Positions 1 to 8,980 of a stretch of 64,000 nt of DNA are shown piece after piece. The notes below the pieces were generated by a model. That model worked only from the letters and a program-made list of their open reading frames with translations. It did no database searches and was not told where the DNA came from. The translations under genes and the position numbers were made by a program. Positions within the stretch are counted from its first letter, which is position 1. The number at the start of each line of letters is the position of its first letter. This DNA is from JBBATK01 sp039810585 (GTDB taxonomy: Bacteria; Bacteroidota; Ignavibacteria; Kapaibacteriales; NICIL-2), in contig JBDHXF010000005.1 in assembly GCA_039810585.1 (NCBI GenBank), positions 1-64,000 on the forward strand, given 5' to 3'.

Positions 1-1101
1 AGAATCGTGATCGTTACCGTGTCCGACCCTACCACCAAGCCACCAAGGGTGGCGCGTACAAAGTACTTGTAGGTGCCAGGACTCAACGTCGATGGTACCG
101 AGTAGTTCGCATTGGTTTCGCCACTGATCGGGTTCGTGTTATTCGGGCCGTACCATTGGTAGCTTACCGGGTAACCGATGTTGCCGTTCACTTGTGCTGA
201 CAATGTCGGTGGATTAACGGAACGGAAATAGGTTGTGTCGTTCTTGTTGACATTCGGTGATACATAGGCATTCACCGTCGGTGGTGTGGCAAGAGTCAGC
301 ACAACCGTGTCAGATCCTACCGTGATTCCACCGCCCGTGATCTTCAGCGTGTAGGCATAGCTTCCAACACCAAGGTTTGTCGGTGGTGTGAACGTGCTGT
401 TTGTTGCACCGCTGATTGCTGTGTTGCTGTTCGGACCATACCATTGATACGTGAAGGTCACTCCTCCGCCATTGTAAATCGTCGAGCCGATTTGTGGTGG
501 CGTCGTGCCGGCAAAGGCTGTGGAGTCGTTGCGGTTGTTGGCGCTAAAGTAAATGTCCACATACGCTGCCGATTGAACAGTGACGGTGACCGTATCAGAC
601 TGAATATCCAATCCATTGAAGTGGGCCTTGATGAAGTACTGGTAGGTTCCCACTGCCATGGTGTTGAGCAGGGTGACACTACTGTTCGTTGCTCCACTCA
701 CGGCTTGACCTGTTGACACCAGATACCACTGATAGCTCGGAGTCTGCGAGTTGTTGTTGCTCAGCAGTGAGTTCAGCGTTGGGGCTTGGGCTCCTTGGAA
801 GAAGCTGACGCTCTTTTGATTGACGTTGGGATTGACGTATGCAACGATGCTCGGGTTTGCAAGAATCGTGATCGTTACCGTGTCCGACCCTACCACCAAG
901 CCACCAAGGGTGGCGCGTACAAAGTACTTGTAGGTGCCGGGACTCAACGTCGATGGTACCGAGTAGTTCGCATTGGTTTCGCCACTGATCGGGTTCGTGT
1001 TATTCGGTCCATACCATTGGTAGCTAACAGGGTAACCGATGTTGCCGTTCACTTGTGCTGACAACGTCGGCGGATTGACGGAACGAAAATAGGTTGTGTC
1101 G
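1..1101 (-). repeat. 861-bp in-frame tandem repeat within the giant gene
   Basis: Positions 1-240 match 862-1101 with about 9 mismatches (roughly 96% identity). The offset of 861 bp is exactly 287 codons, so the reading frame is kept. Each 861-bp unit encodes three Ig-like modules of about 95 residues. The part in between is related but more diverged. The array continues past the left edge, so copy number cannot be given. The uneven similarity suggests recent duplication or gene conversion of one module. Confidence 0.85.
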
Positions 1102-4100
1102 GTCGTGCTGACATTTGGCGACACATAGGCGTGCACGGTCGGCGGATTGACGACGCTGAGAACAACAGTGTCAGACCCTATAACCTGGCCTCCACCGCTA
1201 ATCTTTGCAGTAAACCGGTACACCCCTACACCAAGTGCAGACGGTGTATAGGTAGCATTGGTCGCGCCTGAAATAGCGGACGACGAATTGGGACCGTACC
1301 ATTGGTAGGTGAAGGTAATGCCATTCCCGTTAGAGATTGTACTGCCAAGTTGCGGAGAGTCCACACCTTGGAAGTACGTGCTATCGTTTCTCGTATTTGC
1401 AACAACGAAGATGTGAAGCGATGCCGGAGCGAGAACCGTGATCGTCACGGTATCGGATCCAACGCTGACACCACCAAGACTTGCCCGCAAAATGTAGTGA
1501 TACACACCTGGAGTCAACGATGAGGGCGGAGTAAACTCAGAGGTTGTTGCCCCGCTGATTGCCAGAGTGGTGCTGTTCGGACCATACCACTGGTACGCAG
1601 GGCTCACGCCGTGATCACCGCTTAATGTAGAAGCCAGTGCAGGCGGAGTAATTCCGGTTGCATAACTAGAATCGTTTCTGCCGTTTGCGGCTACATAAAT
1701 ATGCAAGGTCGGCAAGCTCCAGACCGTTACCGCAACGGCATTTGAGGTAGCGTCACAACTTGATGAGGAAGTGCAATGAACAGCGAAACTGTAGCTACCG
1801 GCTGACAACGAGGTCGGAATCTGATAGGCACTGCCGGTTGCTCCGGAAAGCGTGGCTGAGTTCTGTAACCACTGGTACGACGGGTTCATTCCAGATGGAG
1901 TAACAGTGCTGCTGATTTGGAAGGTGTTCGATGTACCGGTAAAGAAGGATACCGACGTACCACCTCCATTGAGAGCTGCAGAAACGCTGAGGCTAGGACT
2001 GACCGTAAGAGAGAACGAATTGGATATACCAACACAACCACTCGAGGCGGTCTGTTTCAGTGTGTACACGTAGGTTCCCAGATTGAGTCCTGTAGGAACC
2101 GTATAGGTGGAATTCGTAGCTCCAAGGATGGGCAGTACGCCAATGTACCACTGGTAGCTTGCAGTGCTCAAGTTGGTTGTAGATGTCAACTGATACGCAG
2201 AGCTGTACCCCAAACACGTCGAAACGCTGATGTTTCCACTTTGCGAGGTTCCACTCCAAGCGATAACCGGTGCCGGAGTTGGACTCACAGTAATGTAGTT
2301 CATGGCACTGGGTTGACTCAGACAGGTGGTATTGGGATCGACAGAACTAACGTAGAGGGAGTACACCGAACCGGAAGTGCTAAGATTTGGAACATCAATC
2401 GAGAAGAGACCCAACTGTCCGGAAACGCTAACCCGAGTTTGGCCGCTTGCGCTGTCGATAACTTGATATTGCAATGAGGGATTACCATTGGCTACCCAAA
2501 GCTGTGCGGTTACACCGCTGCCGTCGTCACAATAATTCTGCACCGTTGTTCCGGTGGCCATAAGTGGCTTGGCCGGACGTTGACTCACGGCGATCGTCAG
2601 TGAATTGGCAGATAAAACCCGACAATTATTATTAACGGGATTGATAGCGTACACACGGACAGTTCTGTTTCCTAGGCCAAGACCCGGAACCGCCGGTGTC
2701 ACCGGAATATTGTCGATGCTAAACACACCGTTCGACGTAGCCGACACGCTGTAGACTGCTGTATTTCCGTCCACCACTTGGTAGGTGTAGCCAGCTTCTG
2801 CGTTGGTTACAATCACACTGGCAGTACCACCCGGCGAGCACGCATGCGGATTGTTTGTTGTAATCGTCGGCGCAGGTGGCAGGTGGTAAATTGTAAAGGC
2901 GGCCCCATCCGGATTGCCACTAGCTGTACTCGCGAAACAGTTCGTGTTGGAGTTGGATGTTGCCTGGACAGCAAAGTTCTTCGTTCCGCTGGTTGGGAAA
3001 AGCGATGCTGCCAGGGAGAACGATAGCGAACCATTGTTTCCGTTTTGTGGTCCGGCAACGACAGCCGAACCATCAAGCACGACGTAGCTTGCTTCGGGCT
3101 CAGTATTGATCACCGTGATCTGCCCGGCATTTCCGGCGCAGAGTACTTGATTCAAAGAATTCAAGGACAGAGCCGGGGTTTGCGGTGAATAGGCTACCAA
3201 GGTTGGCGAGCCGTTCATAATCACAATGCAACTGCCGAGTGTAGCTCTGATTGAAATTTGATAGCTACCTGCTCCCATCGAAGGAATGGCAAATCGACGT
3301 TGACCGTTGGCCGTTACGCTTTGTGCACAAGCCATCGGCGATCCGTTCACCAGTGCGGTGTAGCTGACGGTGTTTTGGTATGAGCTTAGTAACACAACTA
3401 AACTATCGCTTTCGCAAGGGTGCAAGGTCGGAGCACTCACCGTGTAGGTCACGGGACAACCAAGGATGTTGGTGACTGTAAAAACTCCCACAGACCCTGA
3501 GTAATCATTGCCATCGTCGATACTGGCAGGGACATCCGTCCCAACACTTCCCGGGATTGCCATTCCGCCAACAAGTGCACTGCTCCGATGGAAGGAACAA
3601 TAATCCAGATTCACATTGCCGCTATTTGCGGCTGAGTTTGCAATACTCCCCCATCGCGCACTTCCGGATCCGGAGATGCGCAGATCGAATCGAGCAACAG
3701 TTTTATTTGCGCTACCCGAGGAGCTGATGACAACGCCACTATTAGCGTTGATCACTGTGGTCGGTAGAGAAGAAGCGAGGACGTCACCACAAAGCGTGAC
3801 AGCATTGGTCAAGCTTAGAGTTTCGTTGTATGTTCCCTGCTGAACAAAGACACTGTCATTAGCAGAAGCAACATTAATACCACGTTGAATGCTCGGTGAG
3901 CTGGTAGTACCGGTAATAAATGAATTCTGTGTGACGAACACTTTGGATCCCAGCACACGAACGAAGCCCAAGCCTGACGCGTCGACACCATGGTCAATTT
4001 TGTCCTCAAGACCGAAGAGTTGAGTCAGCGTCATGGAACTCGGCGACTGCGGCGAAGCGCCAATTCCGAACACATTGTTCGTGGCATCTATTGCATACGC

Positions 4101-5342
4101 GAAGCCGTTGGCTTCGTGTAAGAAACGACTCAGCGATGGTACGAAGCTGTTTGGTGAAGAGGACGATCCTATTGTTAGCGAAGAGAAATCAGGGCTGGGC
4201 TGACCACTTTGGCCCGCATTGTCGTCAAGCAGGTCGATAGCTCGAACTCCCGAATATGAAGAGCTGTTAAAGGTATTTCCGACGATGCTGATTGAGTTCT
4301 GGACGAAGTTTGAACTCACACCCGATGCTGCGCTATTGATTTTGACATGTGTCGCGGAATTTGAACCCGGCGTGAAGCTGTTATTCGAGAGAGTCACTCC
4401 TTGACTGGCAGCACTGAGCACTCCAATGGTATGACCGCTGAAGGTATTTGCATTTACCACAACCTGCGTTGCGTTCATGTAGTTGTGGCGGATAGAGAGA
4501 CTTTGACTTGCTCCGGAGGCCGCGCTGAAGCTATTGGAGTTCAGGCTCACCGTTAGGGAGCTAAGAGAACTGTAGCGATTGGGTTCGTCTAGTACTACGC
4601 CGGCAGCATTGAACGCATTGTTAGCAATCGTAGTATTATCCGCACTGTATTGCACATACGCGTCGTAGCTCGAACCATAGAAGCTATTGGCATCCGCTGC
4701 ATTCGATCCCCCTATGGTACCACTCACGGCACGCATCCATAATGCTCGTTCAAAAGTAGTGGACGAGGAGCCAACTGAACAGCCCTTCATGGATATGGTT
4801 TCGTAGGGAGACGAGTTATCACTCACAAACACTACACCGGCACTGGCAAAGCTCTCGTTGATCGACGTGGTGCTCAAACTAAAACTCCCGCCTGATCCGG
4901 TATGGCTTATGGTGCAACTCTGAAGCGTGAGATTGTTTTGGTTTAGTGCCAATACGCCAACCGTTGCTTTTGGTGAATTAACCACGATACCGATTCCTAC
5001 GAGCTGAATGCCGCTGCTTGAAATGCTGATGACTGCTGAGTTTGCAGCACTACTCGGAGCGGTGACAGAAACTGATGCGCCGTTGTATGCTCTGACAAGC
5101 ACCGACTTCGAAATCGTCACGTTCTCGGTGAAGGTTCCGGCCATGAGGTTGAGAGTATCACCGTTTGCTACGGCTGCGGTGTCGTTTGCAAACTGTATTG
5201 TTTTCCACGGACTGGCTGTACTTAGTCCGGTGTTCGTGTTTGAACCTCCGGGTGAAACATACCATTGAGCAGCTCTCACAAGCGTGGCACTGGTGGAAAA
5301 GAGTAAAAACGAACATAGAAACAAGCCAAAACGATTTCTCAT
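1..5342 (-). CDS. Giant secreted beta-helix / Ig-repeat protein (C-terminus beyond left edge)
   Basis: One reading frame is open from an ATG at 5342 to the left edge, about 1780 codons with no stop. The first ~24 residues are a signal peptide (MRNRFGLFLCSFLLFSTS, then LVRAAQ), followed by a YVSPGGSNTNTG-type start and about 570 residues rich in N, S, G and V with 'NSF', 'SIT' and 'GV' periodicity, typical of right-handed parallel beta-helix (DUF1565/pectate-lyase-like) proteins. From about residue 600 onward there are tandem Ig/PKD-like modules of ~95 residues, marked by YQWYGPN, SGATNS and GSDTVTITV. Repeat-rich exported proteins of this build in the FCB group normally end in a T9SS sorting tail, which would lie outside this window. 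Likely a surface or secreted adhesin-like protein; the exact function is not known. The signal peptide fixes the start well. Confidence 0.85.
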   Translation of the reverse strand, partial: MRNRFGLFLCSFLLFSTSATLVRAAQWYVSPGGSNTNTGLSTASPWKTIQFANDTAAVANGDTLNLMAGTFTENVTISKSVLVRAYNGASVSVTAPSSAANSAVISISSSGIQLVGIGIVVNSPKATVGVLALNQNNLTLQSCTISHTGSGGSFSLSTTSINESFASAGVVFVSDNSSPYETISMKGCSVGSSSTTFERALWMRAVSGTIGGSNAADANSFYGSSYDAYVQYSADNTTIANNAFNAAGVVLDEPNRYSSLSSLTVSLNSNSFSAASGASQSLSIRHNYMNATQVVVNANTFSGHTIGVLSAASQGVTLSNNSFTPGSNSATHVKINSAASGVSSNFVQNSISIVGNTFNSSSYSGVRAIDLLDDNAGQSGQPSPDFSSLTIGSSSSPNSFVPSLSRFLHEANGFAYAIDATNNVFGIGASPQSPSSMTLTQLFGLEDKIDHGVDASGLGFVRVLGSKVFVTQNSFITGTTSSPSIQRGINVASANDSVFVQQGTYNETLSLTNAVTLCGDVLASSLPTTVINANSGVVISSSGSANKTVARFDLRISGSGSARWGSIANSAANSGNVNLDYCSFHRSSALVGGMAIPGSVGTDVPASIDDGNDYSGSVGVFTVTNILGCPVTYTVSAPTLHPCESDSLVVLLSSYQNTVSYTALVNGSPMACAQSVTANGQRRFAIPSMGAGSYQISIRATLGSCIVIMNGSPTLVAYSPQTPALSLNSLNQVLCAGNAGQITVINTEPEASYVVLDGSAVVAGPQNGNNGSLSFSLAASLFPTSGTKNFAVQATSNSNTNCFASTASGNPDGAAFTIYHLPPAPTITTNNPHACSPGGTASVIVTNAEAGYTYQVVDGNTAVYSVSATSNGVFSIDNIPVTPAVPGLGLGNRTVRVYAINPVNNNCRVLSANSLTIAVSQRPAKPLMATGTTVQNYCDDGSGVTAQLWVANGNPSLQYQVIDSASGQTRVSVSGQLGLFSIDVPNLSTSGSVYSLYVSSVDPNTTCLSQPSAMNYITVSPTPAPVIAWSGTSQSGNISVSTCLGYSSAYQLTSTTNLSTASYQWYIGVLPILGATNSTYTVPTGLNLGTYVYTLKQTASSGCVGISNSFSLTVSPSLSVSAALNGGGTSVSFFTGTSNTFQISSTVTPSGMNPSYQWLQNSATLSGATGSAYQIPTSLSAGSYSFAVHCTSSSSCDATSNAVAVTVWSLPTLHIYVAANGRNDSSYATGITPPALASTLSGDHGVSPAYQWYGPNSTTLAISGATTSEFTPPSSLTPGVYHYILRASLGGVSVGSDTVTITVLAPASLHIFVVANTRNDSTYFQGVDSPQLGSTISNGNGITFTYQWYGPNSSSAISGATNATYTPSALGVGVYRFTAKISGGGQVIGSDTVVLSVVNPPTVHAYVSPNVSTTDTTYFRSVNPPTLSAQVNGNIGYPVSYQWYGPNNTNPISGETNANYSVPSTLSPGTYKYFVRATLGGLVVGSDTVTITILANPSIVAYVNPNVNQKSVSFFQGAQAPTLNSLLSNNNSQTPSYQWYLVSTGQAVSGATNSSVTLLNTMAVGTYQYFIKAHFNGLDIQSDTVTVTVQSAAYVDIYFSANNRNDSTAFAGTTPPQIGSTIYNGGGVTFTYQWYGPNSNTAISGATNSTFTPPTNLGVGSYAYTLKITGGGITVGSDTVVLTLATPPTVNAYVSPNVNKNDTTYFRSVNPPTLSAQVNGNIGYPVSYQWYGPNNTNPISGETNANYSVPSTLSPGTYKYFVRATLGGLVVGSDTVTITI

Positions 5343-5712
5343 AACCTGACGACTTTGATAGTGTATTTGCTAATTGAGGCGGGAAGAAGAACCACATCCT
5401 GGGCATAGACGCTGATACTCATAGCGTCAGTCCGGGGTTCCCTTCCCATGTTTACGATGTTGTCGAAAACTGCACAATACGACGAAAAAAAGGCATGGAC
5501 GCCCAAACGACGGTCGGATTACACCGTAAGCGTTTGAGGCGTCCATGCCTTTGAAATGTTCGTCATGGTTGAAATTCATTGATTTCAGCCAAGTGTAGTG
5601 ATCGGTAGAAAAGGCCGCTTTCTTAACCATGGTAGTAAATTAGAAGCACTCCCCACCTTTCCCCTCCGTACTAGTACGTATTTTCGTTCAAATGAGTGAA
5701 AATCCCGCATTA
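5343..5712. other. Intergenic region between arfB and the giant gene
   Basis: This 370-base gap holds the long hairpin at 5489-5552 and must carry the promoter of the giant secreted protein between that hairpin and 5342. I see no convincing coding sequence or consensus promoter in it. Confidence 0.5.
5489..5552 (-). terminator. Long hairpin terminator downstream of arfB
   Basis: AAAGGCATGGACGCC (5489-5503) pairs with GGCGTCCATGCCTTT (5538-5552). The stem is extended by AAACG/CGTTT and ACGGT/ACCGT, giving about 25 paired positions. Read on the minus strand the hairpin is followed by a run of T (plus-strand A-tract 5485-5491), so it can end transcription coming from arfB and the TonB receptor. 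It is much longer than an ordinary terminator. Confidence 0.7.
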
Positions 5713-6165
5713 TCAAGCGATTTCATCATCTGCATCGCGCCACAAATCCGTGGCTGATCGTTGAGATTTTCGTTGTGAATGACGTTGTTTTTGAACACGA
5801 CGCTTCCCCTTTGACGCACGGGTCGGTTTGGTAGCCACTCGCGCTTTTGGAGTTTCCAAACACTTCAACACCAATTCCCTCAAGCGTATCTGCACGCGCT
5901 CGGCATTGGCAGACCGCGAACGATCGACACCACTACTGAAAACAATTGTCCCGTCAACTCTGAATTTCCGACCGGCAACAAAACGAAGCCGCTCCTTCTG
6001 CTCATCGTTAAGTACTTGACAATGTTCAAGATCAAAAATCAGCTCGACCTTTGTTTCTACTTTGTTGACATGCTGTCCGCCCGGTCCGGACGATCGAGAA
6101 AATCGATACTGAACGTCCTTTTGCGGTATCGTGATGTCGTCGTTTATAAAAATGTCTGCTGTCAC
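5713..6165 (-). CDS. arfB: Peptidyl-tRNA hydrolase ArfB (alternative ribosome rescue factor, YaeJ family)
   Basis: A short release-factor-like protein that hydrolyses peptidyl-tRNA on stalled ribosomes. It has the catalytic GGQ motif in SSGPGGQHVNKVETKVEL, and a long Lys/Arg-rich C-terminal tail (KGKRRVQKQRHSQRKSQR) that in this family inserts into the empty mRNA channel. There are no codon-recognition domains, so it is not RF1 or RF2. The frame could start at a TTG at 6219, 18 bases after the TonB receptor stop. I prefer the GTG at 6165, preceded by a GGGGGA stretch, because GGQ then falls near residue 28 as in known ArfB proteins. It follows the TonB receptor gene closely and is probably co-transcribed with it, then ended by the hairpin at 5489-5552. 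Confidence 0.9.
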   Translation of the reverse strand: MTADIFINDDITIPQKDVQYRFSRSSGPGGQHVNKVETKVELIFDLEHCQVLNDEQKERLRFVAGRKFRVDGTIVFSSGVDRSRSANAERVQIRLRELVLKCLETPKARVATKPTRASKGKRRVQKQRHSQRKSQRSATDLWRDADDEIA

Positions 6166-6236
6166 CTGATCCCCCGCTTTAGGCTTCAATTCACTCGACT
6201 GACGGCGAGAATACTGCAAAATCGCGCCCGCGACAC

Positions 6237-8816
6237 TTATAGCACCACACTAAATCCTAGTGTTGGTAAAATCGGGAGCATGGTTTGTTCCTTCACCTCC
6301 AAATCGAGCGTGCTTCGATTCACGGAGTAACGATAGCCAATCACATTTTGGTTGTTATAGACGTTTATCACATCCAGGTAAAAGCTCCACTTCTTTCCCC
6401 ACCAATGAGCATAGGTGGTGAAGCGTATGTCCAGTCGATGGTAGTCCGGGAGTCGAACTTGATTGATGTTAGACAGTCCCCCCTGGTCCACATCAAACAC
6501 TACTCCACGCCAATCTGTATCAATTTGAGGGTTCGTTTGACCGCTAACTGTATCCTTTACCAACACGATACGTGGTTTAATTCCAAGCGGTTGTGTCCAA
6601 GGAAATCCGCTGCCGTAGCTAAACGTCATGTTGAAATCCAGCCAATCCGACACTTTCACGCCGCCAACAATGTTGATGGTATGCCGGCGGTCGTAATTGA
6701 ACGGGATATTCAATCCATTCTGGGTGCGCGTGGCGAATGCCAGCGCGTAAGAAGCCCATCCATAGATTTTGTTCTCTCCAACAGACCCTATTTTTTGTAA
6801 CAGCAGCTCGAAGCCATAAGAAGCACCTGATGCGGAATTCACGGGAACTGAGGTAAGTGAGTCTCCCACGGTGGCGATGGGATCGCTCCAGCCCGCGCGC
6901 GTCTTATAGACAGAATCTGCCAAACCCGGTAGTTTTTGAACTTTCCAGATGGTTCCCTGAACTTGCGCCGGGAGAATCAAATCATGAAAGTCCTTGTAAT
7001 ACGCTTCAGCTTTTACCTGCCACTCCGGACTCAGCATGTGGTCAACACCAATGATGTAGTGGATAGCACTCTCTGCCTTGAGCGATTGAACAGCGTTGGT
7101 GGTCAAGTCCAGGAAGACCTGCTGATCAAAAAGTTTTTCGTAGCCAGGAGACTGATAATAGATGCCCCAAGCAGCTCGGATCGTGGTGAGGGAATCGACA
7201 GCGTACGATGCAGACAGTCGAGGTGCAAGGTAGCTCTTGGACAGGATAGCAAAATAGTCGTAACGCAATCCCGCTTGCACAGTCAATGCCTTCGAAAAGT
7301 GCACGATGTCTTGCACATAGGCCGCAGGCCGTATGTAATCAACTCCATTTTCATAACTATCGGGCAACGAGGGAAATTTTGGGTTATTCTGTTGCAACGC
7401 GCGGATTCGGGGATCGAATTCGAAGTTGAAAATCACTCCGGTATGAATCCAATCTTGAATCAATCCGGCCTCAAGAGTGTGCACGGAATCGACGTGCCAG
7501 CTATGGTCGTTACGGATCGACGTTTTACGAAAATTATACCCCGTATTCCCGCTCACAGAGTACAGTGTGGGAACGTCTACTCCTGCTTGACGCAGAGAAT
7601 CTTGTAAATGCGTGAAGTCATCGCGGTTGACCGGACTGTCGGAGCCGGTAATAGACTGTGAACCGGCCAGAGCTCCAAACGAGGTGGTACCAATGTTTTT
7701 GTAGGTGGACACGACAGTGGACATCGTGTAGTCTCTCGTTGGCGTCCACAGCCAGGTGGCACCAATCACGTCGTTGTAGGAATTATCGACCACGCTCACG
7801 CTGTCGGCGAGCTGACGAGAGGCTCCACTGTGAAACTCCGTGTTATCTCGACTGGTAAGCGCAAAGATGCTCAGCTTGGAATCACGAAATGGATACAGGG
7901 TGATTTTAGCCTGCAAGTCTGCAAAGTTTGGAAGTGCAACATCACCATCTACAGCTCCGGAGGCCTTGGCGATAGGCCCTGCTATGAGGTCGTAATAAGT
8001 TCGGCGGCCGGACACGATCCACGAACCGTTCCACATTGGTAATGCTCCATCCATGATAACATTCGCGTTGGTGATGCTCATATTGACCTTGGCGCCAATC
8101 CAACCATGGTCTCGAGATCCATCGCGATTCGTCACGTCAAGAACGGCTGATAAGCGATCAGAGTATTTTGCCCCAAACCCGCCTGTCATAAGCGTGATCC
8201 CGCTCACTGTTTCCGGATTGAACACCGAAATGAAGCCGTAGAGTCGGTAGGGATTGAAAAGCTCAACGTTATCCATCAGGATCAAGTTTTGATCCGGACC
8301 GCTTCCGCGTACCACCAGTTGGGAGCTGAAATCGTTGGGGGCGACAACACCAGGCATTGTTTGCAGGGTACGGAACACATCTTCGACTGCCCCTGCTTTA
8401 AACTTACTTTCTTGTGGATCAACCGTCAGAACAGACGGTCTGGTATCGCTCTGTTCTTGCTTACGCCTATTGGCGGTTACTTCCACTGCATTGGTGGTGA
8501 CCGACTGCGGCTTTAAATGAAAATCAATTCTCTGAGTGCCGGATGCTGCACAAACCACTCTCCGCTTTTGCGTTGCATAGCCTATGATGCTGCACTCCAG
8601 ATCGTAACGACCGCTATCGATATCCACAATTCGGTAGCTGCCGTCCTTTTTCGTGGTTGCGCCCTTTTTCAATACACGGATTTGCACGGTCACTCCCGCT
8701 AAGGGCTGACCATTTTCATCATACACCTTTCCACTGATCGTGAAATCTTGTGCGGCTAAAAGGGTGGAGAAAACAAGACTGACAAAGACGAGAAGCAGTG
8801 GTGACAATCGTGGCAT
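6237..8816 (-). CDS. TonB-dependent outer-membrane receptor with carboxypeptidase-like regulatory domain
   Basis: An 859-residue outer-membrane receptor. The signal peptide (MPRLSPLLLVFVSLVFSTLLAAQ) is followed by a carboxypeptidase-regulatory-like Ig fold (residues ~25-105, ISGKVYDENGQPLAGVTVQI), a plug domain (~125-230, with VEDVFRTLQTMPGV and LVVRGSGPDQNLILMDNV), and a 22-strand-type barrel to the C-terminal aromatic-rich end. This family takes up iron complexes, vitamins or oligosaccharides with energy from TonB; the ligand cannot be read from the sequence. There is no SusD partner next to it, which argues against a glycan utilisation locus. ATG at 8816 is chosen because it begins the signal peptide directly; a TTG four codons upstream is less likely. 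Confidence 0.9.
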   Translation of the reverse strand: MPRLSPLLLVFVSLVFSTLLAAQDFTISGKVYDENGQPLAGVTVQIRVLKKGATTKKDGSYRIVDIDSGRYDLECSIIGYATQKRRVVCAASGTQRIDFHLKPQSVTTNAVEVTANRRKQEQSDTRPSVLTVDPQESKFKAGAVEDVFRTLQTMPGVVAPNDFSSQLVVRGSGPDQNLILMDNVELFNPYRLYGFISVFNPETVSGITLMTGGFGAKYSDRLSAVLDVTNRDGSRDHGWIGAKVNMSITNANVIMDGALPMWNGSWIVSGRRTYYDLIAGPIAKASGAVDGDVALPNFADLQAKITLYPFRDSKLSIFALTSRDNTEFHSGASRQLADSVSVVDNSYNDVIGATWLWTPTRDYTMSTVVSTYKNIGTTSFGALAGSQSITGSDSPVNRDDFTHLQDSLRQAGVDVPTLYSVSGNTGYNFRKTSIRNDHSWHVDSVHTLEAGLIQDWIHTGVIFNFEFDPRIRALQQNNPKFPSLPDSYENGVDYIRPAAYVQDIVHFSKALTVQAGLRYDYFAILSKSYLAPRLSASYAVDSLTTIRAAWGIYYQSPGYEKLFDQQVFLDLTTNAVQSLKAESAIHYIIGVDHMLSPEWQVKAEAYYKDFHDLILPAQVQGTIWKVQKLPGLADSVYKTRAGWSDPIATVGDSLTSVPVNSASGASYGFELLLQKIGSVGENKIYGWASYALAFATRTQNGLNIPFNYDRRHTINIVGGVKVSDWLDFNMTFSYGSGFPWTQPLGIKPRIVLVKDTVSGQTNPQIDTDWRGVVFDVDQGGLSNINQVRLPDYHRLDIRFTTYAHWWGKKWSFYLDVINVYNNQNVIGYRYSVNRSTLDLEVKEQTMLPILPTLGFSVVL

Positions 8817-8920
8817 GAGAACGGACAACAGAATACAAAAAGCCTATGGACGAAACTGTAGTGATTCAGTTGCATAGATGAGGTCGGAGCAACCCTACTC
8901 GAGAGATTTTTCTTACACAG

Positions 8921-8953
8921 GGGAAGGTGCCGGCTTTTGGCCGGCACCTTCCC
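8921..8953 (-). terminator. Strong hairpin after the BNR-repeat gene
   Basis: GGGAAGGTGCCGGC (8921-8934) and GCCGGCACCTTCCC (8940-8953) form a 14-bp GC-rich stem with a 5-base loop. It lies between the end of the BNR protein gene and the TonB receptor start. The T-tract on either side is weak, so it may act as a transcription barrier or a 3'-end stabiliser. Confidence 0.6.
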
Positions 8954-8980
8954 ACATTGCTTTATAAGCGTCAACGATTT

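Noticed and set aside
1..1101. Possible CRISPR or short tandem array
   Set aside because: The repeat unit is 861 bp and coding, in frame with Ig-like modules; no spacers and no cas genes.
1917..2477. 186-codon plus-strand frame antisense to the giant gene
   Set aside because: Shadow of the repeat-rich minus-strand gene; no domain, signal or ribosome site.
5427..5630. 67-codon minus-strand frame spanning the long hairpin
   Set aside because: Coincides with the hairpin and contains no recognisable domain; the hairpin explains the openness of the frame.
6936..7607. 223-codon plus-strand frame inside the TonB receptor
   Set aside because: Antisense shadow of a well-supported receptor gene; composition is not protein-like.
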